The notes under the pieces are model-generated. The model did no database searches, was not told the DNA's origin, and saw nothing but the letters and a program-made list of their open reading frames with translations. From contig JAWKVT010000003.1 in the NCBI GenBank assembly GCA_041397865.1, forward strand, positions 62,001 through 126,000: a stretch of 64,000 nt of DNA. Direction: 5' to 3'. A program made the position numbers and the translations under genes. Shown here piece by piece: positions 51,256 to 61,402 of the stretch. Each line of letters starts with the position of its first letter. Position 1 is the stretch's first letter. This stretch comes from TMED27 sp041397865. GTDB taxonomy: Bacteria > Pseudomonadota > Alphaproteobacteria > Micavibrionales > Micavibrionaceae.

Positions 51256-52995
51256 CTAGAAACTGCGGTTGAGGCTAAAGTAAACCTTGGGATCATTGTC
51301 ACCTTGCGTCTGTACATCGCGGGTCAAAGGAAAAGCAACAGCGAAAGCAGCCCGTACATCTGCCGGGAAATCAGCACGAACGCCAAACCCGGTAGAGGCC
51401 AGTGACTCATCATCATCAGCGATCGTCGCATCATCGTTCCAGACTTTACCGACATCATAAAATCCGAATAGCTGGTAATTTTCAAGAAAACTGACCGGGC
51501 GCGGTTCATTCCACTGTAATTCAAGCTTACCGGAAATACCGTCGTCCCCGACAATCTCGGAAGGATCAAACCCGCGGCCTGAGTTAATGCCGCCAACGCC
51601 GAACTCCTCGGAAGAAAGGAGAGCGCCGCTCGCCAGTTGCCCGCGTGCGCCGACCAGAAAGTTGACATTCGAAGTAACGCGCTGCAACCGCTGCACGTCA
51701 AACGTGGCCTTTGAAAATGTTGGATCGCCCGCCGGACGCGACAGGCGGATATCATTCTCACTGCTCGCGCCCAAAACATTAAGACCCTGCGAGACTTCCA
51801 CCGCAACACTATTCACGCCGGCCCTAAACAGATTGTCCAGAAACTCATAACGCCCCCCGGCGCGCACGGTGCGGATGCGGTCCTCACGTGTAGGCTCCAG
51901 ATCGTTGCGGCTTTGCACATCGCGGGCGTCAAACAAAACATGGCCGTAGAGGCTATGTTCGCGCGAACGCAGGAAAGGATGCTCAAGCTGGACGCTGATA
52001 AAATCAGACTTGCCGTTCACGTCAAACTGGTCCAGATCAAAACCCGGCTCGGTATTCGAATGGCTGTACAGCGTTTTAACAACAGTTCCGTATGTGCCCA
52101 CGGGCTGCTCATACCCTAAAGAGAAGAAGAACAGCTCCGCATTGTGCGGCGCGGTTACAAACTGCGCGGAAATCCGTTCGTTATTCCCGAAAAACGAATT
52201 TAAAGCCCCCGCCGCGCTAAACTGTATAGGCCCCAAATAACGGCTGCCGTAATTGTCCACGCCCAAGAAAGCATCATAAGGATCACGCTCGACAATAATT
52301 TGCAGGTCAGATGCGCCGGTTTGCGTCCGTGACGGGCTCAAAATACTCCGCGCTGAAACGCCGGGCAAATCGTTAATAATCAGCAGAAACTTCTCAAGAT
52401 CCTCAACATTCAACGCGCCGTTCCCGCGAAGGCGGTCGGCGTAGGCCCGCACAGTCTTCAGAGCGCTGTCCTGATCGTTACCGCTTACACGGATCTGATC
52501 GACAAACCCTTCAACCGCACGCAGCTTCACAATGCCGCCGTCAATAGTTTGCGGCGGTACGATAACCTGCGTCAGAATATAACCGTCATTGCGGTACTTG
52601 TTCGTCATCGCTGTGGCAATGCCGTAAATATCGGCCAGAGAAACATTCGTCCCAAGCTTATCGGCATAAATATGGCGGATATCCGCTTCCTTATAAACTC
52701 CCACGCCATCAAACTGGATCTGGTTAAGATTAAAACGGATCTTATCCGCGTTCGGCGGCATATTCTGCAACACCAGATCTTTAACCTGAACCTTGGGGCC
52801 TGCCGGGCGCAGGGCATCTCTTTCCAGAAGCTCGCTTTGAATACGTGCGGGGTTGGCCTGCCCTTGCGCGGCATTTTGCTGGTCTGCGGAGAGCTGCGCA
52901 AACCCGGCGCTACTTGTTAAAAGCAAGAACGATAACGCTACAGCCCCCGTCCGAAGCGCAAGACTCGCGCCCTTGACTGTCTTCAATGTTTTCAT
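51256..52995 (-). CDS. Two-partner secretion outer-membrane transporter (TpsB, ShlB/FhaC-like)
   Basis: The 579-residue product exports the large exoprotein encoded divergently. It has a signal peptide (to about 34, ...SSAGFA), an N-terminal helix/linker, two POTRA domains (about 75-150 and 155-225: IRFNLNQIQFDGVGVYKEAD, GIVKLRAVEGFVDQIRVSGN) and a 16-strand barrel ending in ...DPKVYFSLNRSF. The conserved L6 loop motif appears as GGINSGRGFDPSEIVGDDG, a form of the VRGY tetrad. Length is usual for the family. Confidence 0.93.
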   Translation of the reverse strand: MKTLKTVKGASLALRTGAVALSFLLLTSSAGFAQLSADQQNAAQGQANPARIQSELLERDALRPAGPKVQVKDLVLQNMPPNADKIRFNLNQIQFDGVGVYKEADIRHIYADKLGTNVSLADIYGIATAMTNKYRNDGYILTQVIVPPQTIDGGIVKLRAVEGFVDQIRVSGNDQDSALKTVRAYADRLRGNGALNVEDLEKFLLIINDLPGVSARSILSPSRTQTGASDLQIIVERDPYDAFLGVDNYGSRYLGPIQFSAAGALNSFFGNNERISAQFVTAPHNAELFFFSLGYEQPVGTYGTVVKTLYSHSNTEPGFDLDQFDVNGKSDFISVQLEHPFLRSREHSLYGHVLFDARDVQSRNDLEPTREDRIRTVRAGGRYEFLDNLFRAGVNSVAVEVSQGLNVLGASSENDIRLSRPAGDPTFSKATFDVQRLQRVTSNVNFLVGARGQLASGALLSSEEFGVGGINSGRGFDPSEIVGDDGISGKLELQWNEPRPVSFLENYQLFGFYDVGKVWNDDATIADDDESLASTGFGVRADFPADVRAAFAVAFPLTRDVQTQGDNDPKVYFSLNRSF

Positions 52996-53464
52996 CGATC
53001 ATCAACCTTAACGTGATTAAAATCTAATTAATGCTGTGAAGCTATAGCAGAATACGCAGAAAAGAAAAGAGCCTTCACCCTAAAATTTGTACGCTATTTT
53101 CGCACGCGGATCAAGCCGTATAGCCTATAGAGGCGTAAACATCGCCATATGAACCGATCAAAGGAGGCCCTTACAGCATATTAGATTCTCTTCATAAGCA
53201 AGGACACTAGCCATTTACAGAATAAACCACGGGCAAATGCCCATAAAAAAGTTAAATTTCTCTTAATAAAAACTTGTAAAACCCTCGAAAAACTGCATAT
53301 ATCGTCTCTATATAGAAAGATGCGCCGAGTTGCGCGCGCCCCGGTTAGGCGCATAATGTTTTGACGTAAGTTTTTGTAAGTAAAGACAAATATACTCTCA
53401 AAACCGGATAGAAAACCTGACTATATAGTACGTTTAACGTTTCTGATTTGAGGAAGGAAGAAAC
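52996..53464. promoter_or_regulatory. Divergent intergenic region of the tpsB/tpsA pair
   Basis: This 469-bp gap must hold both promoters. I see no gene in it. AT-rich stretches lie at 53240-53320 and 53360-53400 (TATACT near 53392 is a possible -10 for tpsA, without a well placed -35), and a GAGGAAGGAAG ribosome site precedes ATG 53465. Confidence 0.4.
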
Positions 53465-56400
53465 ATGAGCATCGGCAAACCCCGCACAAAATCCGCACAA
53501 CGTTTTGGAATTTCACCCGGAAAGCTTCTGGCAACATCCGCCCTGACGGCCGCAGGATTGCTTGCACTATCGGCAAGTCCCGCCCACGCTGGAGACGGGC
53601 CAGTTGGTGAGTATGATGTGATCATTCTTGATAACAGAGCACCAGTTGAGGAAAGTCTGGGTTATAACAGATACCAGGATAACACTTCAATCATAGGTAA
53701 TGCTATTCAGGAAGATGTTGGTATCCACGGGCACAGTGCCTTTGATTCTCCCCTTACGGTTATTACGGGCATTGAAAAAGGCCAAGCTAAATGGTTTGGT
53801 AAAGTAAGCGCTACAGGCGACCTGTTTTTTTATGACGTAAATGGCATTTTGTTTGGAAGTAGTTCTCAAGTTGATGTTGTCGGAAATTCGGCATTTATTG
53901 GTGGCTCTTATTCTGCGATTAGTGTTACTGACTCAGCTGTACATTTTGATGCTAATATTGCCGATGATGCCTCAATCATCATAGAAAAAGGCGCAATGAT
54001 CAATGTTGGCGATGCGGGCCTCGCCGCGTTTGTCGCGCCGCATATTTCAAATAATGGCGTTATCAACGCAAAAATGGGTAAAGTCGTTCTGGCAGCTGGC
54101 GAGACTGTTACGCTTGATCTTTATGGTGATGGCCTTGTTGAGGTTGCTGTTGATGGTGAGCTTGCCGACGCTCTAATCGAAAATTCCGGTACAATTAACG
54201 CCGAAGGTGGCCACGTTCAAATGACAGCGCTTGCTGCTAAAGGTGCCGTTGACAACATCATCAACATGGATGGCGTTATAACCGTTGCCTCCGCCACGCA
54301 AAAAGGCGGGAAAATCATCCTGTCCGGCGGCGATCACGGTACGGTTAAAGTATCCGGCAAGCTTGACGCTTCCGGTACGACCGGCGGCGACATCAGCGTG
54401 ACGGGTGAGAATGTTGAAATTGCCGCTCCGGCTGAATTAAAGGCTGATGGCGGCGACGGCGATATCAGAATGATCGGTCAGAAAAATCTGGCTTATCACG
54501 GCGCGGCTTCGGCTGAAGGCGGCTTTATCGAAACATCTGCGCCGCATGTTATTATCGACGGAACATTCAAAGTCGGCTCCGGCGGCGAAGTGCTGATCGA
54601 CCCGGCTGACCTGTGTGTATTCGGCGCTGGCGGCGTTTGCGGCGGATTATCATCCGTTGACTTCCTGACATCCATTCGTCCGGTTCTTCTTGGCGGCGGT
54701 ACGGTTACAACAATCAACGGTCCGGGAACGGATGATGGCGATATTGTCGTTGTCGGCGATTTGAGCAGCGGCGGATTTGTCTCTGCCGCGCGCGGAACAT
54801 GGAATGTAAACGCCACAGACGACACCTTCTTTGGAACGAATGGTTCGCAAGGCATTGGCGCGGGCGCGCAAACAGCCAATCTGGTTGTCGGCGGCGCGGG
54901 TCTTGATCTGAACCTAAGATCTCTGAACGGCGGTGCGGGCGGACTGGAATTCGCCTATGTCTGGATCGAAGATGGAAGCACGATCAACACAGGCGGCGGG
55001 AACGCAACCATTACAGCCGGTAATTTTAGCATTGACGCGGGCGCCTCTCTGAATGCCGGTGCCGGTACGGTCACATTTAACCTTGTCGATACAGGAACGA
55101 TCGGTCTGGGTGTGGGCGCGGGCAACATGAGGATCACGCAGGCTGAGCTTGAGCGCATTGACGCCGCCGCCCTGACTGTCGGCGGTTCCAATACGTCCGT
55201 AATCAATGTTGAGGGTGTTGACACGACATCCGCCACGATTGCAGACCTCGTAACCTTAAACACGAACAATATTACCGGCCCTGATGACCATGTAAACTTC
55301 GCCGGTGTAAACGTCTTTAACGCGCTGACTGTCAACTCGGATGACAATATCGTTCTTGCCGATGGCGCGAGCATCGTAACAAAAATCGGTGATGCGACAT
55401 TTAATGGCGACACGAACAACGGGTCTGTCGGCGACATGATCATGGGCGTAGGCTCTGAAATTGCCAGCAACGGTAACAATGTCGTAATCAACGCGCTGGC
55501 CTTGCAGATGAAAAGCCTTTCCAGCATCGGAACGGAAGGTGGAAACGTAAATATAACCACTTCAAACGTCTGGGGTGACGGCTCTGTAACGCTCGAAGGA
55601 GGCGCCTTCATTGACACAACAAACGATGCCAACGATGTCGGCGGTGACATTGTCATCGAAAACGGCGGCATTTTCTCCAGCGCGGATGCAAATTCTCTGC
55701 GCACACTGGCGGGCGGTAAAATCTCCGTTCACCAATGGGCGGGCGGTTCGCTCCAAAACGCGATTGACGCCATGGATAATCAGGGCAATGGCCAGAACAA
55801 CCTGTTCGCCCATGCCGGAACATATGCGGAAAACCTGACAATCAATCAGGCCAATCTGAAACTCACCGGCCTTGAAGAAGGCGTTATCCCCGGCCCGGAC
55901 GTTATCATTTCCGGAAACGGCACAGACCCCGTAATCTCTGTTGAAGTCTCGAACTTCAATCTCGATCCTGTCGTGGTTGACGGGAACGGCGCGGCTTACG
56001 GCCTTGTCGCCGTAGATGCCGGTGCAAACGGCCTTGTGGTCGATGGCAATATATTCCGCGACACAACCTCTGCCGGGATTAAAGTTTCAAACACCACGGG
56101 CGGCATATCCACAATCAAAAACAACGACTTCGAAGCCGACTCAACGCGCGGCGTTGAAATCGCCGGCCTGTCCGGCGGCTCGACCGTCAACATCACCGGC
56201 AACACCATCGGCAGCGATGGTCAGGTCGTAAACGGTGTTCTCGCAACCGGAGCCATCGAAGACGGTGCGGCAGTGAATGTCATTGCCAACACAATCGCAG
56301 CCAGCAACGACGGCATCCGCGTTGACGGTGAAGTCATGGATTCAATGGTTGAAATCAGCGGCAATAATATTACTGCTGGTTCTGAAGGGATCGACTTCCT

Positions 56401-59400
56401 TGACAAAATTATAAACTCCACAATTCATATGTTTTCTGACAATGGGGCGCTACAAACAATCGCCGCGAATGGTAGCGGCATTGTTTTTCGTAAGTCAATC
56501 GAAGATTCTGAAATTGTTGCAGCGGGTTATGACATCACTGCCACAGGCGGCGATGGCATCCGTTTTGAAGACGAAATCGACAACTCCCATGTTGGCCTTG
56601 GTTTCTATATAACATCTCTTGCACCGAATAATTTAACCATTAGAGCTGGTGGTTCTATTAAAGCTTCTGGCAGTGGTATTGTTTTTGAAGGCCCCGTTAA
56701 AAAGGAAAGCACTGTTGAAGTCTCTACTAATTTCATTCAAGGTCTAAATGGTGACGGTATCCGCTTTGAAAAAGAAGTTTTAGGCTCTGAGGTCCGAATT
56801 GGTGCGAATCGGAATATTTCTGGTGGAGATGGCGATGGTATCCTGTTTGAAGATAGAGTTATCAATTCCAATATTATAATCGGCGCATATGCCCCCCCAT
56901 TGCCTACATCTTATACAGGTGGTGGAGTTGTAGAGCTCATTGGAAATTCAATCACCGGCTCTGAAAATGGCGTAAACTTTGCCGCCACAGTGACCAACTC
57001 AATGGTTAATATCAACAATAACACCAAAATTATTGGTGAAACAGATGATGGTGTAATCTTTGACGCAGTGATCAGCGGCTCGACCGTGAATGTGAACGGC
57101 AATGCCAACATTACCGGTCTTGACCGCGGTGTGAGCTTTGAAAACGGTATGGCAGGTGGCTCTCTTGTAAGTGTCAACGGTAACGCGCTGATTGAAGGAC
57201 AAAGCATTGACGGCGTTCTGATCAATGGCGCGACGACAGGCTCGACCGTCAACATCAATTACAACACTAAAATTATTGGTAACGACGAAGGAATCGATAT
57301 TGCAGGAATCAATAATTCCAAGATAACCATCTACAACAACGCCGAGATTATCGGTACGACAGATGACGGTATCGAGTTTGAAGGGGCAATTTCAAATGGT
57401 TCCACAGTAACGGTTTTAGGCAACGGCAACATCACCGGCGGCGATGACGGCATCGAATTTGACGGCGCGATCTCAAACTCCATAGTGAATATCATAGGTA
57501 ACAACCACGGTATCCACGGTACGGATAACGGTGTTGTCTTTAACGCCGATATCAGCGGCTCTGCCGTTAGCCTCGAGGGCAACATCATTGATGGCGGCGT
57601 CAACGGCGTGAAGATGCAAAATATCGACCTGTCCGGCGGTACGGTTGTGAATGTGAACGCCAACAAATATATCGCTGGCGGCACGGGCGACGGCGTTATT
57701 ATCCACGATAGTGTTCATGGCGGCGCTCTGGTAAGCGTTTCCGGCAACCTTGACATCACAGGCGGTGATAACGGCGTTGATCTGGAAAATATTCCGGGCG
57801 CAGTTGTTTATAACAACTACGTCCATGACACAGGCTCCGATGCAATCAAGCTCGTAAATGGCCGGGATTCGTTTGTACTCGGCAACAAGATCGAGGCTGC
57901 GGGCCGTGATGGTATCCACGCCGAAAACAGCGCCCGAATCCTCATTGATAGCAACAAAATCCTTGGCAGACCTGTGCTGATTGGTCCGGACCTTGCGGGG
58001 GCGGCGCGTGACGGTATCCACGTAATCACAAGCACCGACGCGGTAATTAACAACAACGACATTCTTGGCGGCTCTGGCTTTATCATCGGTACGGCTGCCG
58101 GCGCAAACCGCGACGGCATTCATGTCGAGGACAGCGCCGGTGTTGATGTCACCAACAACCGTGTTCGCGGTAAAGACAGCGTCTTTATCACGCCCGGCGC
58201 AACCGGTGCGCACGGCAACGGTATCTTCGTTGGCAACAGTGCCGGTGCATTGATTCAGGGCAACGATATCTTCCGCGTTGGCCAGAATGGTATTTATCTG
58301 AGCGGCTCTAATAACTCTGTTATTAACAGCAACACGATCAGCCGCACAGGCTGGCATGGTATAAAGGTCAACCCAAGCGATAATGTTCAGATCGCAAATA
58401 ACGGCATCACCGGTGCGGGCATTGACGGCATCCATGTTGATGGCGGCAAAAAAGCCGATATCTGGAGCAACTATATCGGCTATGTTGGTGATGATGGTAT
58501 TGATGTAAACAATAATGACTATGTCGATATCTGGGGTAACTACATCCATAATACTGGCAAGTATTACAGCGATGGCAATGGTATCGAAGTCTCTGATAGC
58601 TACCGCGCCGATATGAACTGGAACACGATTCACAACGCAGGCGATGACGGTATAGAAGTTGATGACAGTCATAAAGCTGATATCAAATACAACACCATCT
58701 ATAACATTTATGACGATGGTATAGATGTGGATGACAGCAATCATACGGATATCAAATACAATACCGTCTATAACACCTACGGTGATGGTATTCAGGTTCG
58801 TGACAGTAACCATGCCGATATCAAGTGGAACCTTATCCGTCATGCCTATGACGATGGTATAGACTATGAAAACGGCTATGGCAGCAGAATCTGGGGCAAC
58901 AATATCCGCTACGTCAAACATAACGGTATTGAAGTCGAGGACAGCGCGTTCATCAGCATCAAACACAATGATGTCCGCTTCTCTGGTGGTGCCGGTATTT
59001 TCGTAGATCCGAGCTGGTTTATAGATGTCACTGGAAACGTTGTGAAAAACAACACATCCGGCATCTACTTCGATGATGTGTATTTCAGCGAGATCAAACA
59101 CAACATCGTGCAAGACAACGTCATCGGCATAAAGCTAAGAGATTCTCATTTTATCGACGTTAACAAAAACCTGATCGCCGATAACTATGTGGGTCTTTGG
59201 GCTTACGGCGGTGGCAACGGCTATATTAAGGTTAGAAACAATATTTTCCTTGATAACCCGTACCACGCAAAGTTCAACTCCGGGATCATCGACCTGACAC
59301 ACCTTGATGAAGGCGCGCAATACAGCAACGAATTCTATGGCGGTAAAGTCGCCCTGTATTTCGACGCCTGGAAGAACAAACCATGGTTGCTGTCTTTGGT

Positions 59401-60226
59401 GAAAGATGGCGGCGTCGCCAACGGCTGGACCTATGACTACCTTGGCTTTACGCCTTGGGTCGGCTGGGGTGATTTCGTTGCGAACACCTCCTACACATTC
59501 GACACATTTGACGGCACATCCGTATTCCCGCCGAATGAATTTGGCGGTACGATCGGCACGCAACTGTTCAACGGCCAGAGCGATTACTTCGTGAAACTCG
59601 GCAGCAAAACATTTGTTGTTCCCGGTGACGCCGGAGAAGGTGAACCCGAGGTGGAGGCCTTCGCGGTAAGCCGATACGATGACCGGAAGTATTTTGAATA
59701 TCCGGACTCGTGGAAAGCGATCTGGCTCGATGCGCGTGACAGCACATACGTTCAAAACGATGTTCCGTTCAGACCGTCCGACACGGGCGGCGCACTGACC
59801 GAAAGCCAGCTCTCCTTTCTGACGGATAAATTCTTCCACTGGCCGAATGTTAACAACCGCGGTATCTTCTTCTTCGGGTTCGTGCCTGATGAAAATCAGA
59901 CGATTGACAATGTTGAAGATTTCTTCCGCCGCTTCGGTCCTTTTGGTCCCGGCCTGTCCGGCCTGAACCTTCGAATAACCGGTTTGCCATCAGTTGGTCC
60001 GTTGAACGTCGCAGGTATTCAGCCTTTCGCCGGCGATAATGTCGCCGACATAGAACCTGCAGCCGGTGACGAAGGCAACGGCGTCGCCGACATAGAACCC
60101 GCAGCCGGTGGCGATGCCGCATGCTGGGGCGATGTTCTCACCGCTGCTGTAAATGGCGCAGTCGATTACAACTTCACCAGCGACCCGGCAGAAAGCCTGA
60201 ATGATACAGTAAACTGCGGCTCATAA
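53465..60226 (+). CDS. Large two-partner secretion exoprotein (TpsA), beta-helical adhesin
   Basis: The 2253-residue product has an extended signal peptide (to about 42, ...SPAHA) and an N-terminal TPS secretion domain (about 50-300) with the signature FYDVNGILFGSSSQVDVVG, a variant of the NPNGI motif, then GGHVQMTALAAKGAVDNIIN. The middle is beta-helix: Asn/Gly-rich coils of about 30 residues (SGSTVNVNGNANITG-like) at about 850-1650, then shorter NosD-type repeats (about 23 residues; DDGI(D/E)V(D/N)(D/N)S.. AD(I/M)(K/W)) at 1655-1900. The C-terminal ~350 residues are non-repetitive, with a doubled VADIEPAAG motif and two Cys near the end. Such proteins are surface adhesins or contact factors. 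Confidence 0.9.
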   Translation: MSIGKPRTKSAQRFGISPGKLLATSALTAAGLLALSASPAHAGDGPVGEYDVIILDNRAPVEESLGYNRYQDNTSIIGNAIQEDVGIHGHSAFDSPLTVITGIEKGQAKWFGKVSATGDLFFYDVNGILFGSSSQVDVVGNSAFIGGSYSAISVTDSAVHFDANIADDASIIIEKGAMINVGDAGLAAFVAPHISNNGVINAKMGKVVLAAGETVTLDLYGDGLVEVAVDGELADALIENSGTINAEGGHVQMTALAAKGAVDNIINMDGVITVASATQKGGKIILSGGDHGTVKVSGKLDASGTTGGDISVTGENVEIAAPAELKADGGDGDIRMIGQKNLAYHGAASAEGGFIETSAPHVIIDGTFKVGSGGEVLIDPADLCVFGAGGVCGGLSSVDFLTSIRPVLLGGGTVTTINGPGTDDGDIVVVGDLSSGGFVSAARGTWNVNATDDTFFGTNGSQGIGAGAQTANLVVGGAGLDLNLRSLNGGAGGLEFAYVWIEDGSTINTGGGNATITAGNFSIDAGASLNAGAGTVTFNLVDTGTIGLGVGAGNMRITQAELERIDAAALTVGGSNTSVINVEGVDTTSATIADLVTLNTNNITGPDDHVNFAGVNVFNALTVNSDDNIVLADGASIVTKIGDATFNGDTNNGSVGDMIMGVGSEIASNGNNVVINALALQMKSLSSIGTEGGNVNITTSNVWGDGSVTLEGGAFIDTTNDANDVGGDIVIENGGIFSSADANSLRTLAGGKISVHQWAGGSLQNAIDAMDNQGNGQNNLFAHAGTYAENLTINQANLKLTGLEEGVIPGPDVIISGNGTDPVISVEVSNFNLDPVVVDGNGAAYGLVAVDAGANGLVVDGNIFRDTTSAGIKVSNTTGGISTIKNNDFEADSTRGVEIAGLSGGSTVNITGNTIGSDGQVVNGVLATGAIEDGAAVNVIANTIAASNDGIRVDGEVMDSMVEISGNNITAGSEGIDFLDKIINSTIHMFSDNGALQTIAANGSGIVFRKSIEDSEIVAAGYDITATGGDGIRFEDEIDNSHVGLGFYITSLAPNNLTIRAGGSIKASGSGIVFEGPVKKESTVEVSTNFIQGLNGDGIRFEKEVLGSEVRIGANRNISGGDGDGILFEDRVINSNIIIGAYAPPLPTSYTGGGVVELIGNSITGSENGVNFAATVTNSMVNINNNTKIIGETDDGVIFDAVISGSTVNVNGNANITGLDRGVSFENGMAGGSLVSVNGNALIEGQSIDGVLINGATTGSTVNINYNTKIIGNDEGIDIAGINNSKITIYNNAEIIGTTDDGIEFEGAISNGSTVTVLGNGNITGGDDGIEFDGAISNSIVNIIGNNHGIHGTDNGVVFNADISGSAVSLEGNIIDGGVNGVKMQNIDLSGGTVVNVNANKYIAGGTGDGVIIHDSVHGGALVSVSGNLDITGGDNGVDLENIPGAVVYNNYVHDTGSDAIKLVNGRDSFVLGNKIEAAGRDGIHAENSARILIDSNKILGRPVLIGPDLAGAARDGIHVITSTDAVINNNDILGGSGFIIGTAAGANRDGIHVEDSAGVDVTNNRVRGKDSVFITPGATGAHGNGIFVGNSAGALIQGNDIFRVGQNGIYLSGSNNSVINSNTISRTGWHGIKVNPSDNVQIANNGITGAGIDGIHVDGGKKADIWSNYIGYVGDDGIDVNNNDYVDIWGNYIHNTGKYYSDGNGIEVSDSYRADMNWNTIHNAGDDGIEVDDSHKADIKYNTIYNIYDDGIDVDDSNHTDIKYNTVYNTYGDGIQVRDSNHADIKWNLIRHAYDDGIDYENGYGSRIWGNNIRYVKHNGIEVEDSAFISIKHNDVRFSGGAGIFVDPSWFIDVTGNVVKNNTSGIYFDDVYFSEIKHNIVQDNVIGIKLRDSHFIDVNKNLIADNYVGLWAYGGGNGYIKVRNNIFLDNPYHAKFNSGIIDLTHLDEGAQYSNEFYGGKVALYFDAWKNKPWLLSLVKDGGVANGWTYDYLGFTPWVGWGDFVANTSYTFDTFDGTSVFPPNEFGGTIGTQLFNGQSDYFVKLGSKTFVVPGDAGEGEPEVEAFAVSRYDDRKYFEYPDSWKAIWLDARDSTYVQNDVPFRPSDTGGALTESQLSFLTDKFFHWPNVNNRGIFFFGFVPDENQTIDNVEDFFRRFGPFGPGLSGLNLRITGLPSVGPLNVAGIQPFAGDNVADIEPAAGDEGNGVADIEPAAGGDAACWGDVLTAAVNGAVDYNFTSDPAESLNDTVNCGS

Positions 60227-60247
60227 GCGCTAGAACAATAAGACTTA

Positions 60248-60279
60248 AAAAAGCCCCTTAGATTGGTAAGGGGTTTTTT
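60248..60279 (+). terminator. Rho-independent terminator after the exoprotein gene
   Basis: CCCCTTA (60254-60260), loop of 6, TAAGGGG and a T-run, flanked by an A-run on the 5' side; 22 bp after the stop. Confidence 0.88.
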
Positions 60280-60467
60280 ACATCCGCGCGCAGGATTGGA
60301 AAGACCATAAAAAACAACATTCTGCTTGACCGGTTTTCCACAATCCTGAATAGTGCTATAGCATACGCTGTTAAATCGTATGTATAGGAACAAAACCCTT
60401 GCGAATACGCCGGATATTTGCACAATAATGTAATAATTATTAAAGCGGATAAGGATCTTGATCTTCC

Positions 60468-61088
60468 ATGTACCACGATAACAACTGGAACGCCGTTACA
60501 GGCGAAGAGCTGGCCGGGTTTCTTGAGCAAATCAACCCGATTGACGGCAAATATCATGTCAAGGCCGACACGACGCAGGTGCATTGGCGCATGCTGCCTT
60601 TTTACGATCAGGTCGCCCTGATCCGGGTAAGGGACCCGAACTGGACCAACCCAAAACTCAACGTCTATTATCTGACGGATCAGGGAAACCTCTTCCGCCT
60701 GAACGGAACCTCCCCGCCAATCCATGAAGTCAACGCCAAAGCACCGATTAAAGTGACGGAGGAAAACGTCCTCGACTATCTTCGCTTTTTCTGTTTCTTT
60801 GTGCGCGGCGAAGAAGGCCCCTTCTATGTCGCAGAAACCATGGAAGACCCCAACATGCCCACGGAAATGGATGAAACAACCCGCTCCGTTATTGAAGGTA
60901 CAATCCGCCCCGCCACGTTCGAAGGCGTGAACGAACAGGGTCATTACCTCTGTGACGCGGTTGTGTTTTATTCCAACGCCCTGTTTATCGCTAATTTCGC
61001 GGTACAGCCCACAGGAATGATCGAAATGCTCGATGATGAGCCAATCGCCGCCGACCTGCCTGTACGTGTAGAAACACCGGTTTCTTAA
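60468..61088 (+). CDS. Uncharacterised protein, paralogue of the gene at 2579
   Basis: The 206-residue product is soluble by sequence, with no signal peptide. It shares with the 2579 product the core ENVLDYLRFFCFFVRGEEGP, followed by a (Y/I)(V/I)(A/T)E(T/S) step, a GHYLCDAVVF block equivalent to NYHLNACMVF, and an acidic C-terminus with DLPV. The family is not one I recognise. Here it follows the exoprotein gene after a terminator and so has its own promoter in the 240-bp gap. No functional link to its neighbours is visible. Confidence 0.8.
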   Translation: MYHDNNWNAVTGEELAGFLEQINPIDGKYHVKADTTQVHWRMLPFYDQVALIRVRDPNWTNPKLNVYYLTDQGNLFRLNGTSPPIHEVNAKAPIKVTEENVLDYLRFFCFFVRGEEGPFYVAETMEDPNMPTEMDETTRSVIEGTIRPATFEGVNEQGHYLCDAVVFYSNALFIANFAVQPTGMIEMLDDEPIAADLPVRVETPVS

Positions 61089-61402
61089 GACATAAGTCCT
61101 CTTCCCGCTTTTAAGGAAAAAGGGTGTCTGTAAAGGCCCTCCTTCGCTCTAAAAATCCATACCGCTCCCGCCCCCTTTGAGGGCAGTTTTCGAGGCTTAA
61201 GACGCGCGGAGCGTGGACGGATACTGGCATGCGAACAGACCAAGGGGCGGGATGAGTAAAAACAGCGCCCTATAAGGCATTATTTTCATTGTGTTTTTTT
61301 GGTATCCTTCATTTTGTTTTTCATTTTTTTAAATGGCGGGGGCATTTGCCTGCTTTTTGAACAAGTTTATCATGAATATATTCCTATGTTTTTTATGTGC
61401 TG
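61089..61402 (+). ncRNA. Gene-free, hairpin-rich region; possible structured RNA
   Basis: No ORF fits this 314-bp gap. Four complementary blocks can pair: GTCTGT (61126-61131) with ACAGAC (61235-61240), CGCTCC (61163-61168) with GGAGCG (61208-61213), and TCCCGCCCC (61166-61174) with GGGGCGGGA (61244-61252). The first and third pairs cross each other, as in a pseudoknot or two alternative folds. A GCC-CTATAA-GGC hairpin followed by T-rich sequence comes after. It does not match 4.5S, tmRNA or RNase P as I know them. Confidence 0.3.

Noticed and set aside
57473..59113. 546-codon open frame on the minus strand within the exoprotein gene
   Set aside because: It is the antisense of repetitive Asn/Asp/Gly codons, which rarely give stops in that frame. 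It has no ribosome site and its sequence is a mirror of the repeats.
60468..61088. CDI-type immunity gene for the large exoprotein
   Set aside because: A terminator and 240 bp separate them, the exoprotein shows no toxin domain, and a paralogue exists at 2579 without any toxin gene.
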